Positions 23,185 through 35,900 of a stretch of 64,000 nucleotides of DNA are shown here, in pieces (positions within the stretch are counted from its first letter, which is position 1; each line of letters opens with the position of its first letter). The DNA is taken from assembly GCA_007844125.1 (NCBI GenBank), contig CM017558.1, positions 43,316,376 to 43,380,375 of the forward strand. Direction: 5' to 3'. Under the pieces are notes generated by a model, which was not told the DNA's origin, did not search any database, and was given only the letters and a program-made list of their open reading frames with translations. A program made the position numbers and the translations under genes. Source of the DNA: Sinonovacula constricta (Eukaryota; Mollusca; Bivalvia; Cardiida; Solecurtidae).

Positions 23185-25070
23185 GATAGATAACTGTGCA
23201 GCGTGGCTCAGATAGGACATGTATATTTGTATTGACGAATGGAATGTTGTTGTTTGATAGATAACTGTGCAGCGTGGCTCAGATAGGATATGTATATTTG
23301 TATTGACGAATGGAATGTTATGTTTAATAGATAACTGTGCAGCGTGGCTCAGATAGGATATGTATATTTGTATTGACGAATGGAATGTTGTTGTTTTAAG
23401 ATAAGATATGTATATTTGTATTGACGAGTGGAATGTTGTTGTTTGATAGATAACTGTGCAGCGTGGCTAAGATAGGATATGTATATTTGTATTGACGAAT
23501 GGAATGTTGTTGTTTGGTAGATAACTGTGCAGCGTGGCTCAGATAGGATATGTATATTTGTATTGACGAATGGAATGTTGTTGTTTGGTAGATAACTGTG
23601 CAGCGTGGCTCAGATAGGATATGTATATTTGTATTGACGAATGGAATGTTGTTGTTTAATAGATAACTGTGCAGCGTGGCTCAGATAGGATATGTATATT
23701 TGTATTGAGGAGTGGAATGTTATGTTTAATAGATAACTGTGCAGCGTGGCTCAGATAGGACATGTATATTTGTATTGACGAGTGGAATGTTGTTGTTTAA
23801 TAGATAACTGTGCAGCGTGGCTCAGATAGGACATGTATATTTGTATTGACGAGTGGAATGTTGTTGTTTAATAGATAACTGTGCAGCGTGGCTCAGATAG
23901 GATATGTATATTTGTATTGACGAGTGGAATGTTATGTTTAATAGATAACTGTGCAGCGTGGCTCAGATAGGACATGTATATTTGTATTGACGAGTGGAAT
24001 GTTGTTGTTTAATAGATAACTGTGCAGCGTGGCTCAGATAGGACATGTATATTTGTATTGACGAGTGGAAAGTTATGTTTAATAGATAACTGTGCAGCGT
24101 GGCTCAGATAGGACATGTATATTTGTATTGACGAGTGGAATGTTGTTGTTTAATAGATAACTGTGCAGCGTGGCTCAGATAGGACATGTATATTTGTATT
24201 GACGAGTGGAATGTTATGTTTAATAGATAACTGTGCAGCGTGGCTCAGATAGGACATGTATATTTGTATTGACGAGTGGAATGTTGTTGTTTAATAGATA
24301 ACTGTGCAGCGTGGCTCAGATAGGACATGTATATTTGTATTGACGAGTGGAATGTTATGTTTAATAGATAACTGTGCAGCGTGGCTCAGATAGGACATGT
24401 ATATTTGTATTGACGAGTGGAATGTTGTTGTTTAATAGATAACTGTGCAGCGTGGCTCAGATAGGACATGTATATTTGTATTGACGAGTGGAATGTTGTT
24501 GTTTAATAGATAACTGTGCAGCGTGGCTCAGATAGGACATGTATATTTGTATTGACGAGTGGAATGTTATGTTTAATAGATAACTGTGCAGCGTTGCTCA
24601 GATAGGACATGTATATTTGTATTGACGAGTGGAATGTTATGTTTAATAGATAACTGTGCAGCGTGGCTCAGATAGGATATGTATATTTGTATTGACGAGT
24701 GGAATGTTGTTGTTTAATAGATAACTGTGCAGCGTGGCTCAGATAGGACATGTATATTTGTATTGACGAGTGGAATGTTGTTGTTTAATAGATAACTGTG
24801 CAGCGTGGCTCAGATAGGACATGTATATTTGTATTGACGAGTGGAATGTTATGTTTAATAGATAACTGTGCAGCGTGGCTCAGATAGGACATGTATATTT
24901 GTATTGACGAGTGGAATGTTATGTTTAATAGATAACTGTGCAGCGTGGCTCAGATAGGATATGTATATTTGTATTGACGAGTGGAATGTTATGTTTAATA
25001 GATAACTGTGCAGCGTGGCTCAGATAGGACATGTATATTTGTATTGACGAGTGGAATGTTATGTTTCACA
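23185..25070. repeat. 68/71-bp minisatellite, about 27 copies
   Basis: The unit is TAGATAACTGTGCAGCGTGG, then CTCAGATAGGACATGTATAT, then TTGTATTGACGAGTGGAATG, then TTGTTGTTTAA or TTATGTTTAA. The two length variants alternate in runs. Copies are very similar to each other, pointing to recent homogenisation. Intergenic. Confidence 0.93.
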
Positions 25071-26700
25071 TTTCTCTAAGATGTAGGACTTCAATAAACA
25101 GCATTTCGTGGAATGATTTATTTCAACAATAATTTATTGGTATGTTTCAGATGGGAAAGTGGGTCCAAACTGTCGGATACCACTTTTAACAAAACTAACA
25201 AAGATCTGTTGCAAAGATGTTTACTAACAGAAGAATTGGGTAAAATCATCCACATAAGAATGGAGGCAGACACATATATTTAAAGGAGTAGAGAAATAGA
25301 TGTATAACAGTAAATGTAGGGCAATTCGAAAGTCACAAAGACACTTAACGCATGCGGTCGCTTTGATGTACCATTTTATTGAATGTCTTTGTAACTTGGA
25401 TACCCGAAATCATTATATTTACCTGCTTGGTTATAACGCTCCAAAATATATCATGTCATCTTAATCCCAACATTAACACTAGACAGTCCACCACTTTGCA
25501 CTGCTGAACTTGATCTTGAAATAGCGATATCTTAGGGGTTAGAATATGATATTAGAATGTTTTTTTCATCAATACGATTTTAGTATTGCGAAACTGTCGC
25601 GTTCGTTACCCAACACAGTCCGTGCATAAGTCCCTGACGACACAGTAAACACCGATTGTCGGCATTGTCCTGCTGGGCCATATACAGTTCAAAATCGTAA
25701 ATCGTTCAATATAGTATACAGATTAATTCTATACATACACGTATACACCCGAGTACTAGAGCGTACCAGAATCAATATTCAGTTATACTATATGTAGTTT
25801 TACACAGGGCAGTATTTACAGGTAGGCCAGCAACTGTAGACTGGACTTCCCTAACAATCAAAGCGCTTATAGCGCCGTTAGTGTAGTTGAGTTTAAAGGT
25901 AGGCGAAATCAAATTCAAACTTAGAACGGAACTTAAAGGAAACACTGTCCGTTTTTAAACCATACATAATTGTCGGAAACATATACACACGTAATAGTGA
26001 CGTCTGCGTTACATCGGTAACAACTCGGCATTTAGGAATTATTTTCCGTTGTAAGACTGATATCGTGCCAATTTTTGATTCTGTCATTATGCAAGTGTAT
26101 ATAATGTTTATAGAGGAACCGCTATAAATATCAGCGAAAGAAAATGCAAACTTTGATAAAATTCATATGTTTATGTTTTTTGTGTGAAATTTATTGATTA
26201 CTTCTTGTGCTTGAAAATTATGTCGGTCCGACGCCGGCCCGATGTGCAAAATTATACAGTTAGTAAGTTTACTTTAATTGAAAAGATTGTTTAACGTAAA
26301 TAAGATATTGTCGTCAATAATACATCTACAGACCAATCTTAGTACTTTCTCACACAGGCAATTTCAAAAAAATACTATTACAGTTATTTCCCTTGATTAA
26401 ATAAACAACTAAAATGTTACTATTTAGTGCGCCAAACCTCATCATATAAAAACCTATGCCATCCGGTTTTAGTGATGTAATTATACGTTTTCCTTACACT
26501 TCATCTTGTTTTAGGTTTGTCTCGTACACCTCACCTGTCTTGCCAGACTATCTACTATTTCATTCCCTTTTATTTATTTATGACTTGTGATCCAGATTAA
26601 GTTAATGACTGAGTTAAGGTTCCTACTCTTGCCTGTGCTAAACCTATATATTTCTATTATTAATTATTGTCTATTATTGCTATTAATTGGCTGTTATGCT
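25070..26700. other. Intergenic, nothing recognised
   Basis: AT-rich sequence without an array, a convincing exon or a clear element on either strand. Confidence 0.5.
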
Positions 26701-26706
26701 TCCAAT

Positions 26707-26868
26707 GCACACACACACACACACACATGCACGCACGCACGCACGCACGCGCGCGCGCACACACACATACACACGCACGCGCACACACACACACAACCAG
26801 AGAGAGAGAGAGAGGGAGAGAGGGAGAGAGAGAGAGGGAGAGAGAGAGAGAGGGAGAGAGAGAGAGTC
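26707..26868. repeat. Compound (CA)n-(CG/CA)n-(GA)n microsatellite
   Basis: A CA/CG alternating tract of about 85 bp followed by a purine GA/GGGA tract of about 75 bp. The first half has Z-DNA-prone alternation and the second is a pure purine strand. Small open frames over it are artefacts. Confidence 0.95.
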
Positions 26869-26869
26869 G

Positions 26870-28690
26870 GAATATAGTTATACACATGTATAGCTTTGTT
26901 TGTGACTTTGTTATTGTAAATCCATATTAAATATTCCATTTATTGCTCATAATCACGATTAATTTGATTGCAGCTTTAATCGAGATCCTGTTATTTACAA
27001 TGACTGCAATTCAGCTCCAGCTATGTTTTTATCGCTATCTTTGCTAACGTTGGTATATGTGGTTGTAAGCAGTTGCCAGATTTAGGAAATGATCTGCGGA
27101 AGCTTTACATCATTTTTGCTTATTGCTTGAACTCGGCTTCTGTTAATAACTTAATATTGATGGGTTTGAGCCGCATAAGTATCGGATTGTGTTTATTGGT
27201 CAGTAGATAGGCCGATAGTAACGTTATAATTCTGTGTGTATAGGGCTGTCAGGGTAACATGACCGTTTCCCTATCCTTTTAAATACATCGTTTCTCTTGC
27301 TCAGTGACCCCCCTTATGTAACTGAGTGGGCCCAGTATTCAATGCTACATTTATCTTCCTTATGTACGTTTGAGTGTTCGCCTAATTCTGCATATATGGC
27401 TTCTGGATGCGCGAAAAAGAATACCTTCTAGCACTATTTTGATTGCTACGTTTTGTAGGCAGAGAGATTGTAAAGTGCTTTTTTCCATTCGATCCATAAT
27501 CTATAACCCCACATTGAATGTTGAACTTTATAATTGCCTAATATATGATGGCTAGGCATTTTTACTTGTACCCCATGCCATTTCTTTGATTTATCTTTTT
27601 GCATTGTTGGTGTTGAGTGATACCCTGACTGCGTGATAAAATGGACCGGTCAGGGATTTCGCACACCAAACCCCATCGTACCTGACACTGTAGACTGTAT
27701 CTTTGTACTTTATTAGTTACTGGTTCTTTTCTTTGAATGAATATTTGGGAGAAACCTTCATCACTGCTAACATTACAATAAAGATCTACATGGGCTTCCG
27801 CTTTTGCAATCGGACTGGTGAAAACTGAGTCCTTGATTTTGAGCAGGTGAGTTTGTTGACCTTGTATTCCCCCACGTATCTTTTTCATAAAATTCTATTG
27901 TACTTCACTGGTGCTATGGTGAGAGATCGTAGAACTGAAACTTTCCCAACTTGCTGCTGGCTTTTATTTATTGTTGGTGTTAAAAGTTATCCCAATAGTG
28001 TTTAGTCGCTTTGCCCACATTCCATTTTCTGTCACAAATTGGTATAGTTTGAGGTAAGGAATATCTATATGTTAAGATATTTGGAAATGATCACTGCCAC
28101 AGGCAATCCGTATTCTGGCCCACAGTTTTCAATGCCTACGGACATTTAAACTGACTCCGCCCGGAAAGTAATGGTCATGCTTGTCTTTCTCATTAAGTTT
28201 GATTTCTAAATCACCAAACAAATTCCCTATTTTTCTGTTAAATTTTCCACCCTTTTTCACGAGTGTTTGGTAATACCTTGACTGCCTGATAAATCGATGA
28301 AGTCATGGATTTGGCAGACTAAAACCTTTAAATTTTTAACTGTGAAATATGTAGTTTTGTTGCTATAATAATTGCAGTTACCCTGGTAGTCGATAAAATG
28401 ATTCTGTAATCTTTGTATCCTTATCTCTGTCTGACCCGATTTCTTTAACCATCACCACATATCGTTTACCTTTTTATATTCTATTTATAATCTTATTAAT
28501 ATATATTTATATAAGTGATGTATTGAAATAAATCTCATTTGTATTCTTAAGAAGAGCATCAGACTTTAACCTCCATCGGAAAATTAAAATGTAATAAGAC
28601 GATTGTTAACGAAATTTTGCACAAAGAAATGACAATGAAAACATTTTGATGAATTAATTATATAAAAAGTAGTTATAAATAAAAGAAAAT
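26870..28690. other. Intergenic, possible decayed element
   Basis: Related stretches at about 27615-27690 and 28265-28350 (CTGACTGC-TGATAAA ... TCA-GGATTT-GCA-AC) show a diverged duplication of roughly 650 bp. A 108-codon minus-strand frame (27888-27562) spans one of them. I cannot assign a family; an old transposon is possible. Confidence 0.3.
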
Positions 28691-28765
28691 GCGCTGTTCA
28701 GGAGCGAACTCACGACCTCAGGTATGGACAGTCATAACCATTGTGCTACGGTGATGATACATAAT
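28690..28765 (-). mobile_element. tRNA-derived sequence (SINE head or tRNA pseudogene)
   Basis: The minus strand has the box-A-like GTAGCACAATGGTTATGA and the box-B-like GAGTTCGCTCC at normal spacing, inside tRNA-like but mispaired arms. It is unlikely to be a working tRNA gene. Confidence 0.4.
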
Positions 28766-28874
28766 TGCCTGATTATAACAATTGCTTAATCCCAAAACAG
28801 GATGAATAAGTGACGTCAAGAGGAATTCACACCTTTGCGCAACAAGTATTATTTCCAAATAGTCATTGTTGTAT

Positions 28875-28968
28875 CTCATCTATAGCGCAGTGGTAAGCGC
28901 AGTGGTAAGCGCATCTGACCGGCGATACAGAGGGTCGTGGGTTCGAGTCCAGCCAGCGATAGTGGATG
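28875..28968 (+). mobile_element. tRNA-like sequence with a duplicated D-arm
   Basis: A box A type AGCGCAGTGGTAAGCGC is present twice in a row (13-bp duplication), followed by a perfect box B GGTTCGAGTCC. Stems pair poorly and the acceptor ends do not close, so this is a tRNA pseudogene or SINE head rather than a functional tRNA. Confidence 0.45.
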
Positions 28969-28994
28969 ATGTCTCCATGTAGAAGAACAAAACA

Positions 28995-31310
28995 GGTAAG
29001 TGATGCATAAGTGGAGAGTGTGAGGAAGCTAGTAGTGTGTGTGAGGAAGATCATAGTAGATGTTAGGAGAGTGTACGGAAGGTGGTAGTGGATGTGAGGA
29101 GAGTTTACGGAAGTTGGTAGTGGGTGGGTGTGAGGAGAGCTTACGGAAAGTGGTGTGAGGAGAGGGTACGGAAGGTGGCAGTGGGTGTGAGGAGAGCGTA
29201 GGAAGGTGGTGTGAGGAGAGCGTACGGAAGATGGTAGTGGGTGTAGGGACAATGTTCGGAAGGTGGTGTGAGGAGAGCGTAGGGAAGGTGGCAGTGTGTT
29301 GAGGAGAGCTTTCGGAAGGTTGTGTGGGGGGAGCGTACGGAAGGTAGTGTGAGGAAAGCGTACTGAAGGTGGTAGTCGGTGGGTGTGAGGAGAGCGTACG
29401 GAAGGTGGTGTGAGGAGAGCGTACGGAAGGTGGTGTGAGGAGAGTGTACGGAATGTGGTAGTGGGTGTGAAAAGGGTGTACGGAAGGTGGTATAAGGAGA
29501 ACATACAGGAGGTGGTGTGTAGAGGGTGTAGGGAAGGTGGAGTGAAGAGGGAGTACGAAAAGGTGGTGTGAGGAGAACGTAGGGAAGGTGGTGTGAGGAG
29601 AGTGTACGGAAGGTGGTAATGGGTGTAGGGAGAACATTCGAAAAGGGTAGTGGGTGTGGGGAGACTGTACGGGAGGTGGTGTGAGGAGGTTGTACTGAAG
29701 GTGGTAGCGGGTGTGAGGAGAGCGTACGGAAGGTGGTAGTGGGTGTGAGCAGAGGATGAGGGTATGAGAGGAAGGTGATAGTGGGTGTGAGGAGAGGAAG
29801 TGGGTGTGAGGGAAGGTGGTAGTGGGTGTGAGGAGAGCGTACGGCCTTTGATAGTGGGTGTGAGGTGAGCGTACGGAAGGTGATAGTGGGTGTGAGGAGA
29901 GGAAGTGGGTGTGAGGGGAAGGTTGTAGTGGGTGTGAGGAGAGCGTACGGCCTTTGATAGTGGGTGTGAGGAGAGCGTACGGAATGTGATAGTGTGTGTG
30001 AGGAGAGGAAGTGGGTGTGAGGGGAAGGTGGTAGTGAGTGTGAGGAGAGCGTACGGAAAGTGATAGTGGGTGTGAGGAGAGGACGAGGGTTTGAGAAGGT
30101 GATAATGGGTGTGAGGAGAAGAAGTGGGTGTGAGAGGAAGGTGGTTGTGGGGGTGAGGAGAGCATACGGACGGTGATAGTGGGTGTGAGGAGAGGAAGTG
30201 GGTGTGAGGAGAAGTGATAGTGGGTGTGAAGAGAGGAAGTGGGTGTGAGGGGAAGGTGGTTGTGGGTGTGAGAAGAGCGTACGGACGGTGATAGTAGTTG
30301 TGAGGAGAGGACGAGGATGTGAGGAGAAGGTGATAGTGGGTGTGAGGAGAGGAAGAGGATGTGAAGAGAAAGTGGTAGCGGGTGTGCGAGGGGGAAGGTA
30401 ATAGTCGGTTGGTGTGAGGAGAGCGTACGGAAGATGGTGTGAGGAGAGCGTACGGAAGGTGGTGTGAGGAGAGTGTACGGAAGGTGGAAGTGGGTGTGAA
30501 AAGGGTGTACGGAAGGTGGTGTGAGGAGAACATACAGAAGGTGGTGTGTAGAGGGTGTACGGAAGGTGGTGTAAGGAGAACGGAGGGAAGGTGGAGTGAA
30601 GAGCGTGTTCGAAAAGGTGGTGTGAGGAGAACGTAGGGAAGGTGGTGTGAGAAGAGTGTACGGAAGGTGGTAACGGGTGTAGGGATAACATACGGAAGTG
30701 GTAGTGGGTGTGGGGAGACTGTACGGAAGGTGGTGTGAGGAGGTTGTACGGAAGGTGATAGTGGGTGTGAGGAGAGGAAGTGGGTGTGAGAGGAAGGTGG
30801 TAGTGGGTGTGAGGAGAGCGTACGGAAGGTGATAGTGGGTGTGAGAAGAGGGCGAGGGTGTGAGGAGAAGGTGATAGTGGGTGTGAGCAGAGGAAGTGGG
30901 TGTGAGGGGAAGGTGGTAGTGGGTGTGAGAAGAGCGTACGGAAGGTGATAGTGGGTGTGAGGAGAGGACGAGGGTTTGAGGTGATAGTGGGTGTGAGGAG
31001 AGGAAGTGGGTGTGAGGGTAAGGTGGTTGCGGGGATGAGGAGAGCGTACGGACGGAGATAGTAGGTGTGAGGAGAGGAAGTGGGTGTGAGGAGAAGGTGA
31101 TAATAGGTGTGAGGAGAGGAAGTGGGTGTGAGGGGAAGGTGGTTGTGGGTGTGAGAAGAGCGTACGGACGTAGATTGTGGGTGTGAGGAGAGGAAGTGGG
31201 TGTGAGGGGAAGGTGATAGTAGGTGTGAGGAGAGGAAGTGGGTGTGAGGGGAAGGTAGTTGTGAGTGTGAGGAGTGCGTATGGACGGTAATAGTAGGTGT
31301 GAACACAAAC
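28995..31310. repeat. G/purine-rich complex minisatellite, 2.3 kb
   Basis: Mixed units on the plus strand are built from GTGTGAGGAGAGCGTACGG, then AAGGTGGTAGTGG, GTGTGAGGAGAGGAAGTGG and similar blocks. The minus strand is pyrimidine-rich and avoids stop codons in all three frames, giving three overlapping open frames of 821, 769 and 721 codons. These would encode His/Pro/Ser/Leu/Thr low-complexity chains and have no start context or splice support. A related array occurs at 58385-58865. Confidence 0.93.
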
Positions 31311-31424
31311 TCGGTATTTTATTAACATTTCTAGACATTTAGCTTAAGACTCATGTGAATACAAACATACACAGGGAATTCATTAAATAGCCACTGTTAG
31401 TGGCCTAAGATATGTCTGACTTTG

Positions 31425-31580
31425 AACATGTCTGAATATAAACATGTCTGACTTTGAACATGTCTGAATATAAACATGTCTGACGTTGAACATGTCTAAC
31501 TTTGAACATGTCTGACTTTGAACATGTCTGACTATAAGCATTCTGACGTTAAATATGTATGACATTTAACATGTCTTCCA
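31425..31580. repeat. Short ~16-bp repeat, about 9 copies
   Basis: Imperfect copies of AACATGTCTGACTTTG and AACATGTCTGAATATA. They lie downstream of gene 2 and probably outside its 3' UTR. Confidence 0.85.
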
Positions 31581-31828
31581 TGAGACTTAGATGAACTTAA
31601 ATTAAAGCTAAGAAGATTGCTCAGTTTTGAATTCCTCAATTGTAAATACATTCAGTGTATTATTTTTAATGAAACAACAAATAATAGGCACAGTAGTGTA
31701 TTGTAACAACCTTTCTCGATTTTCAATATAGAATCTATGCATAATTTAAAACGAATTCCGGTCGTATGAGTGGTGTGATCCGACATGAGGAAAAAAAAAG
31801 AAAGAAAGGTTAATCTTTTGAATATGTA

Positions 31829-31834
31829 TTTATT
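31829..31834 (-). terminator. Possible poly(A) signal of gene 2
   Basis: AATAAA on the minus strand about 470 nt past the stop codon of gene 2. It is the only candidate I noticed between the stop and the next array, but a hexamer in AT-rich DNA is weak evidence. Confidence 0.3.
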
Positions 31835-32302
31835 TTTCAAAACAATAGATGCTCAGAAACTGTTATATTCAATCATATTTATGGCACACGTAATATGGCA
31901 AAAACAAAACCTTCAGACATAGTAAAAGTACACCATTCAAAAAACTTACTTAAAATATTTCAAAAATATTATAATTTTTTTTCTGATCATATGTTCATCA
32001 ACATCAGCCCAGCATAACGAATATCTACAGGTTTCATATGGCATTGTGGAATAATCTTTAGTCCAACTTAGTCCTTTGACATAAGCTTAACGATGGTGGT
32101 GAACCTGGGCAACAGGGACAGCTACATGTGGTGAGTTATGTCCAGGTAGGAATCCCAGAGTGGAAGGCATTGTTAGAGAATTATATTATCAGTACAACAA
32201 ACGGGCGCTCTAAGCTCAAGGAACACACACCTGCCTTATACTTCTAAATAGGTCGTGTTGTTGTAAATGGTCCATGTAAACCGTCCCTGTAAAAACAACG
32301 GT

Positions 32303-32973
32303 CTACTTAACAACAGCATGAGACAGAGCTTCAGCCGGCGTTATATACTTGAATGGTGGTGGAAGTGTTGTTATGTTTACGATTGGTGCCGGTGGATACA
32401 TTGGGTCATCCGAGCCTGGGGGAACACTTGGGAAGGGGCTTACAGGAGTCAGGGCTGGGTTGGGGTCCAAATAGTTTGGAGTTGGGTGGGGGCCCACCCG
32501 ATTCAGGGTTGGGTGTAGACCCACGGGATTCTTGTCTTGAAAGAAACCTACGGGGTTCGGGGCTGGGTGGTGACTTGTGTTCATAAAGCCATGTTTTTTC
32601 AAGGTCAAGACGTTAACATTGTGTCCAGGAGGGTTCGGTGGAGGATGCGAAGGAGGAAAGGGTGGGGGAGGGCGTGGCTTTGACTTTGGTATATCGACCG
32701 GCTGACCGGTCGCCGGTGGAGCTGATGGCTTGTTCTTCCGAGGTACTTTCTCTCGTAGTTTCTGGACCGCGGCTTTTGTCTTCATATCACGTAGTAACTC
32801 GGCAAACTTCATCTTTGTTGGCTGTACATCCGCTTTAGCCGGCTCTTCTTTTTTGCAGACATTATAAAAAAAGAATACAATAACACACACGACTATAGCA
32901 GCAAAAACTCCCCCAACTACACCTCCAATAATGTTTGAAGTTTTGCTGTCCAATGTGCTTGTGGATGACAAAT
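32303..32973 (-). CDS. Gene 2 exon 13: transmembrane helix, proline-rich cytoplasmic tail, stop
   Basis: The acceptor is TTTTATTTCAG ending at 32974, and the TAG stop is at 32305-32303. The exon encodes 223 residues. A short stalk (DLSSTSTLDSKTS) precedes the helix IIGGVVGGVFAAIVVCVIVF, which has a GG-x-x-GG small-residue motif that can favour helix packing. A Cys-Lys-Lys stop-transfer follows. The tail has a basic, helix-prone part (KMKFAELLRDMKTKAAVQKL) and then a long proline-rich region (PRPPPPFPPSHPPPNPP, LPPPF) of the kind bound by SH3, WW or EVH1 domains. No kinase or ITAM-type motif is evident. The frame stays open upstream to a Met at 33058, but that part is intron. Confidence 0.9.
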
Positions 32974-35900
32974 CTGAAATAAAAGAAAAAAAGAAAATAT
33001 TGTTAAGATATGCATCAATAACGGCCAATATGGCATCACCCTGTTGTGGCATCACCAATGTATGATTCCTTACATAACTCGTGTCATCGGGGTTGATTGA
33101 TTGTTATGCCGGTGACTCTAGAAGTACAATGTCTGTCAATTGTATAATTAATGGTACAATATAAAAAGCTAGATAAACATTGGATTTTGAATTTGTGACT
33201 TTGTTATGGTCATACAAACAACGCCAATGTATTTTACATGGAGAAGGACTCCGCACGATGAGACAGTAGAGGCAAAAGAGCTAAGTCGTCGACTTACTCG
33301 TTCGGTCATGGTGCCTTCGTATCATAAATGGTACGGGCATTATTTTGTTCTTAATGTATTTTGTTTCCGTTCTTTTGCGTACCATTAAACGGGGTTCAGT
33401 CGCGGATTCAAATGTAGCACACCGACGCATACCCATGTAAACCTGGCGGACCATACATGAAATGTACAGTCAACTCTCGTTATTTCAAAATCGGTTATCT
33501 CAAATTTCCTGTTATGTCAAACTGTTTTCTACGGTCCCGTTTTTTCCTTATAGTTTCTATATAGTTCGACTCCGCTTAACTCAAATTCGAATGTGTCAAA
33601 TTATCGGATATATCAAACTAAATTCTTTGTTCCCACAGGTATAAAACTGTTGAAATCAGTTGGTCTATCTCAAACTTCAAATTGCTATAAGATGCAAAAC
33701 GGCAACAATAGTGAGTTTCACACCTACCGTGAAACTCGCGAAGATTTAGGCGCGAGTTTTATCGCCAATTATCGGCACTCAGGATGTCACGTAATTTAGA
33801 GAAGAGGTTAATCGATTATTATTTAATAAGCTGATTTAATGAACAACAATTTCGTTAATCAATTAACGCTGATTAAAGTGTTTCAGTTTGCACTTGTTGT
33901 TGTAACAGTTTTTGAGAACTTGTTGACACGGCCTTCTCAACTTGTAAATAAAATGAGAGGTCGCGTTAGTGTTTTATCATTCTTCCACTACCTACCCACA
34001 ATACACGTACTGATTATTGAATAAAAAAATAAGATTGGTCATGGCAACAGACCAGACACGAGAAAGTGTTAGTTCAGTGGTTACGGTATGGGTGTCTTGC
34101 TTTGTTCGACTGGGATCATTTCCTGGCATCGCCAGGTTTTCTAGCTTTGATTTTACACGATTTTAGTCTTAAAAAGATCCACCAATCATTAAACATAAAC
34201 GTCCAAAAATAACTTTTAATAACTAAGAAATTGCTTCATGATTTCTTCGAGAAACATACATCACTATATTGTTCCTACTTATATTTTTGAGTGTCTGTGC
34301 ATGTAACAAAAACCTGACAAAAATGTCGACGTTAGTTATATGTGTAACACATGTGGCTTTACTATGCTTTTGTCCTCGGTTAAGGCCACCGCCAAAATAT
34401 TTTCTAACTTTGAACTGTGAGAGATAGGCTTGGTTGTAAGTTCATATCCCCCACCTTTGTAGACTGCAAATCTGAAGCCGCCCCCTGTTACACTTCCATC
34501 AGTTGTAAAGACCACTCGAACATACATCCCAGAGCTGTCGCGGACCACATGAGTGCGATTATACCCACACAGACTGCGTATCGTCCGGTTGTCTGCACAA
34601 GGACCTGTCGGAGGAAAACACGTTCTTATAAACTATACACATATACAACAGTAGAACACAAATTATGTATGAATGATTGCTTTTGCAACCGTGTCATGCG
34701 TCAATTATGCATAGCTACTTTTGAACTTAGCAGCAATCCTAACATTTAAAGAGGAGCTGACACGAGTTGTTACAAAGAACCTTATACACATATTTATTTA
34801 TTTTCATGATATACATTCAGTAATTACATTAATAAGCTTATAATGAGTGCTAGATTTGTTTTAGCATAAGGTTTATAACGCATATATGCGCCCTTTGTAA
34901 TATTTAATACGCATCAAGAAGTGGTATAAGACCAAGATGGCGTCTTCAACCAGACAAACCTAGGTGACATCTTCAACCAAACAGACAAAGATGACGTCTT
35001 CAACGAAACAGAGCTGTGTGACGTCTTCAAACAAACAGACTAAGATGACGTCTTCAACCAAACAGAGCTGTGTGACGTCTTCAACCAAACAGACTAAGAT
35101 GACGTCTTCAGCTAAACAGAGCAGTGTGACGTCTTCAACCAAACATTCCGAGATGACGACTTAACCAATCAGGCCGAATTATGTCTTAAACCAAACACAC
35201 CGAGATGACGTCTTCAACCAAACTGACCGAGATGATGCCTTAAACCAAACATACCGAGATGACGTCTTAAACAAAACATTCCGAGATGACGTCTTCAACC
35301 AAACATATCGCGATGACATCTTCAACCAAACATACCGCGATGACATCTTCAACCAAACATATACCGCGATGACATCTTCAACCAAACATACCGCGATGAC
35401 ATCTTCAACCAAACATACCGAGATGACGTCTTAAACCAAACATACCGAGATGACGTCTTTGACCAAACATACCGCGATGACATCTTCAACCAAACATACC
35501 GCGATGACATCTTTGACCAAACATACCGCGATGACGTCTTAAACCAAACATACCGCGATGACATCTTCAACCAAACATACCGCGATGACATCTTCAACCA
35601 AACATACCGAGATGACGTCTTAAACCAAACATACCGCGATGACATCTTCAACCAAACATACCGAAATGACATCTTCAACCAAACATACCGAGATGACATC
35701 TTCAACCAAACATACCGCGATGACATCTTTGACCAAACATACCGCGATGACATCTTTGACCAAACATACCGCGATGACATCTTCAACCAAACATACCGAG
35801 ATGACATCTTCAACCTAACATACCGCGATGACATCTTCAACCTAACATACCGCGATGACATCTTCAACCTAACATACTGCGATGACATCTCCAACCAAAC

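Noticed and set aside
26587..26939. Small proteins over the CA/GA tract
   Set aside because: Dinucleotide repeat translated in several frames.
28875..28968. Functional tRNA gene
   Set aside because: Duplicated D-arm and no closed acceptor stem.
28863..31338. Open frames of 721-821 codons on the minus strand as a giant His/Pro-rich protein
   Set aside because: All three frames are open because of strand composition in a tandem array. There is no conserved domain, no splice signal and no start context.
32974..33058. Met at 33058 as the start of a separate 251-residue membrane protein
   Set aside because: A TTTTATTTCAG acceptor at 32974 with phase matching exon 12 makes this the last exon of gene 2, and the upstream codons are pyrimidine-tract intron.
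33460..33680. Complete pogo/Tigger-like transposon
   Set aside because: One end resembles such termini but no matching inverted end or transposase was found.
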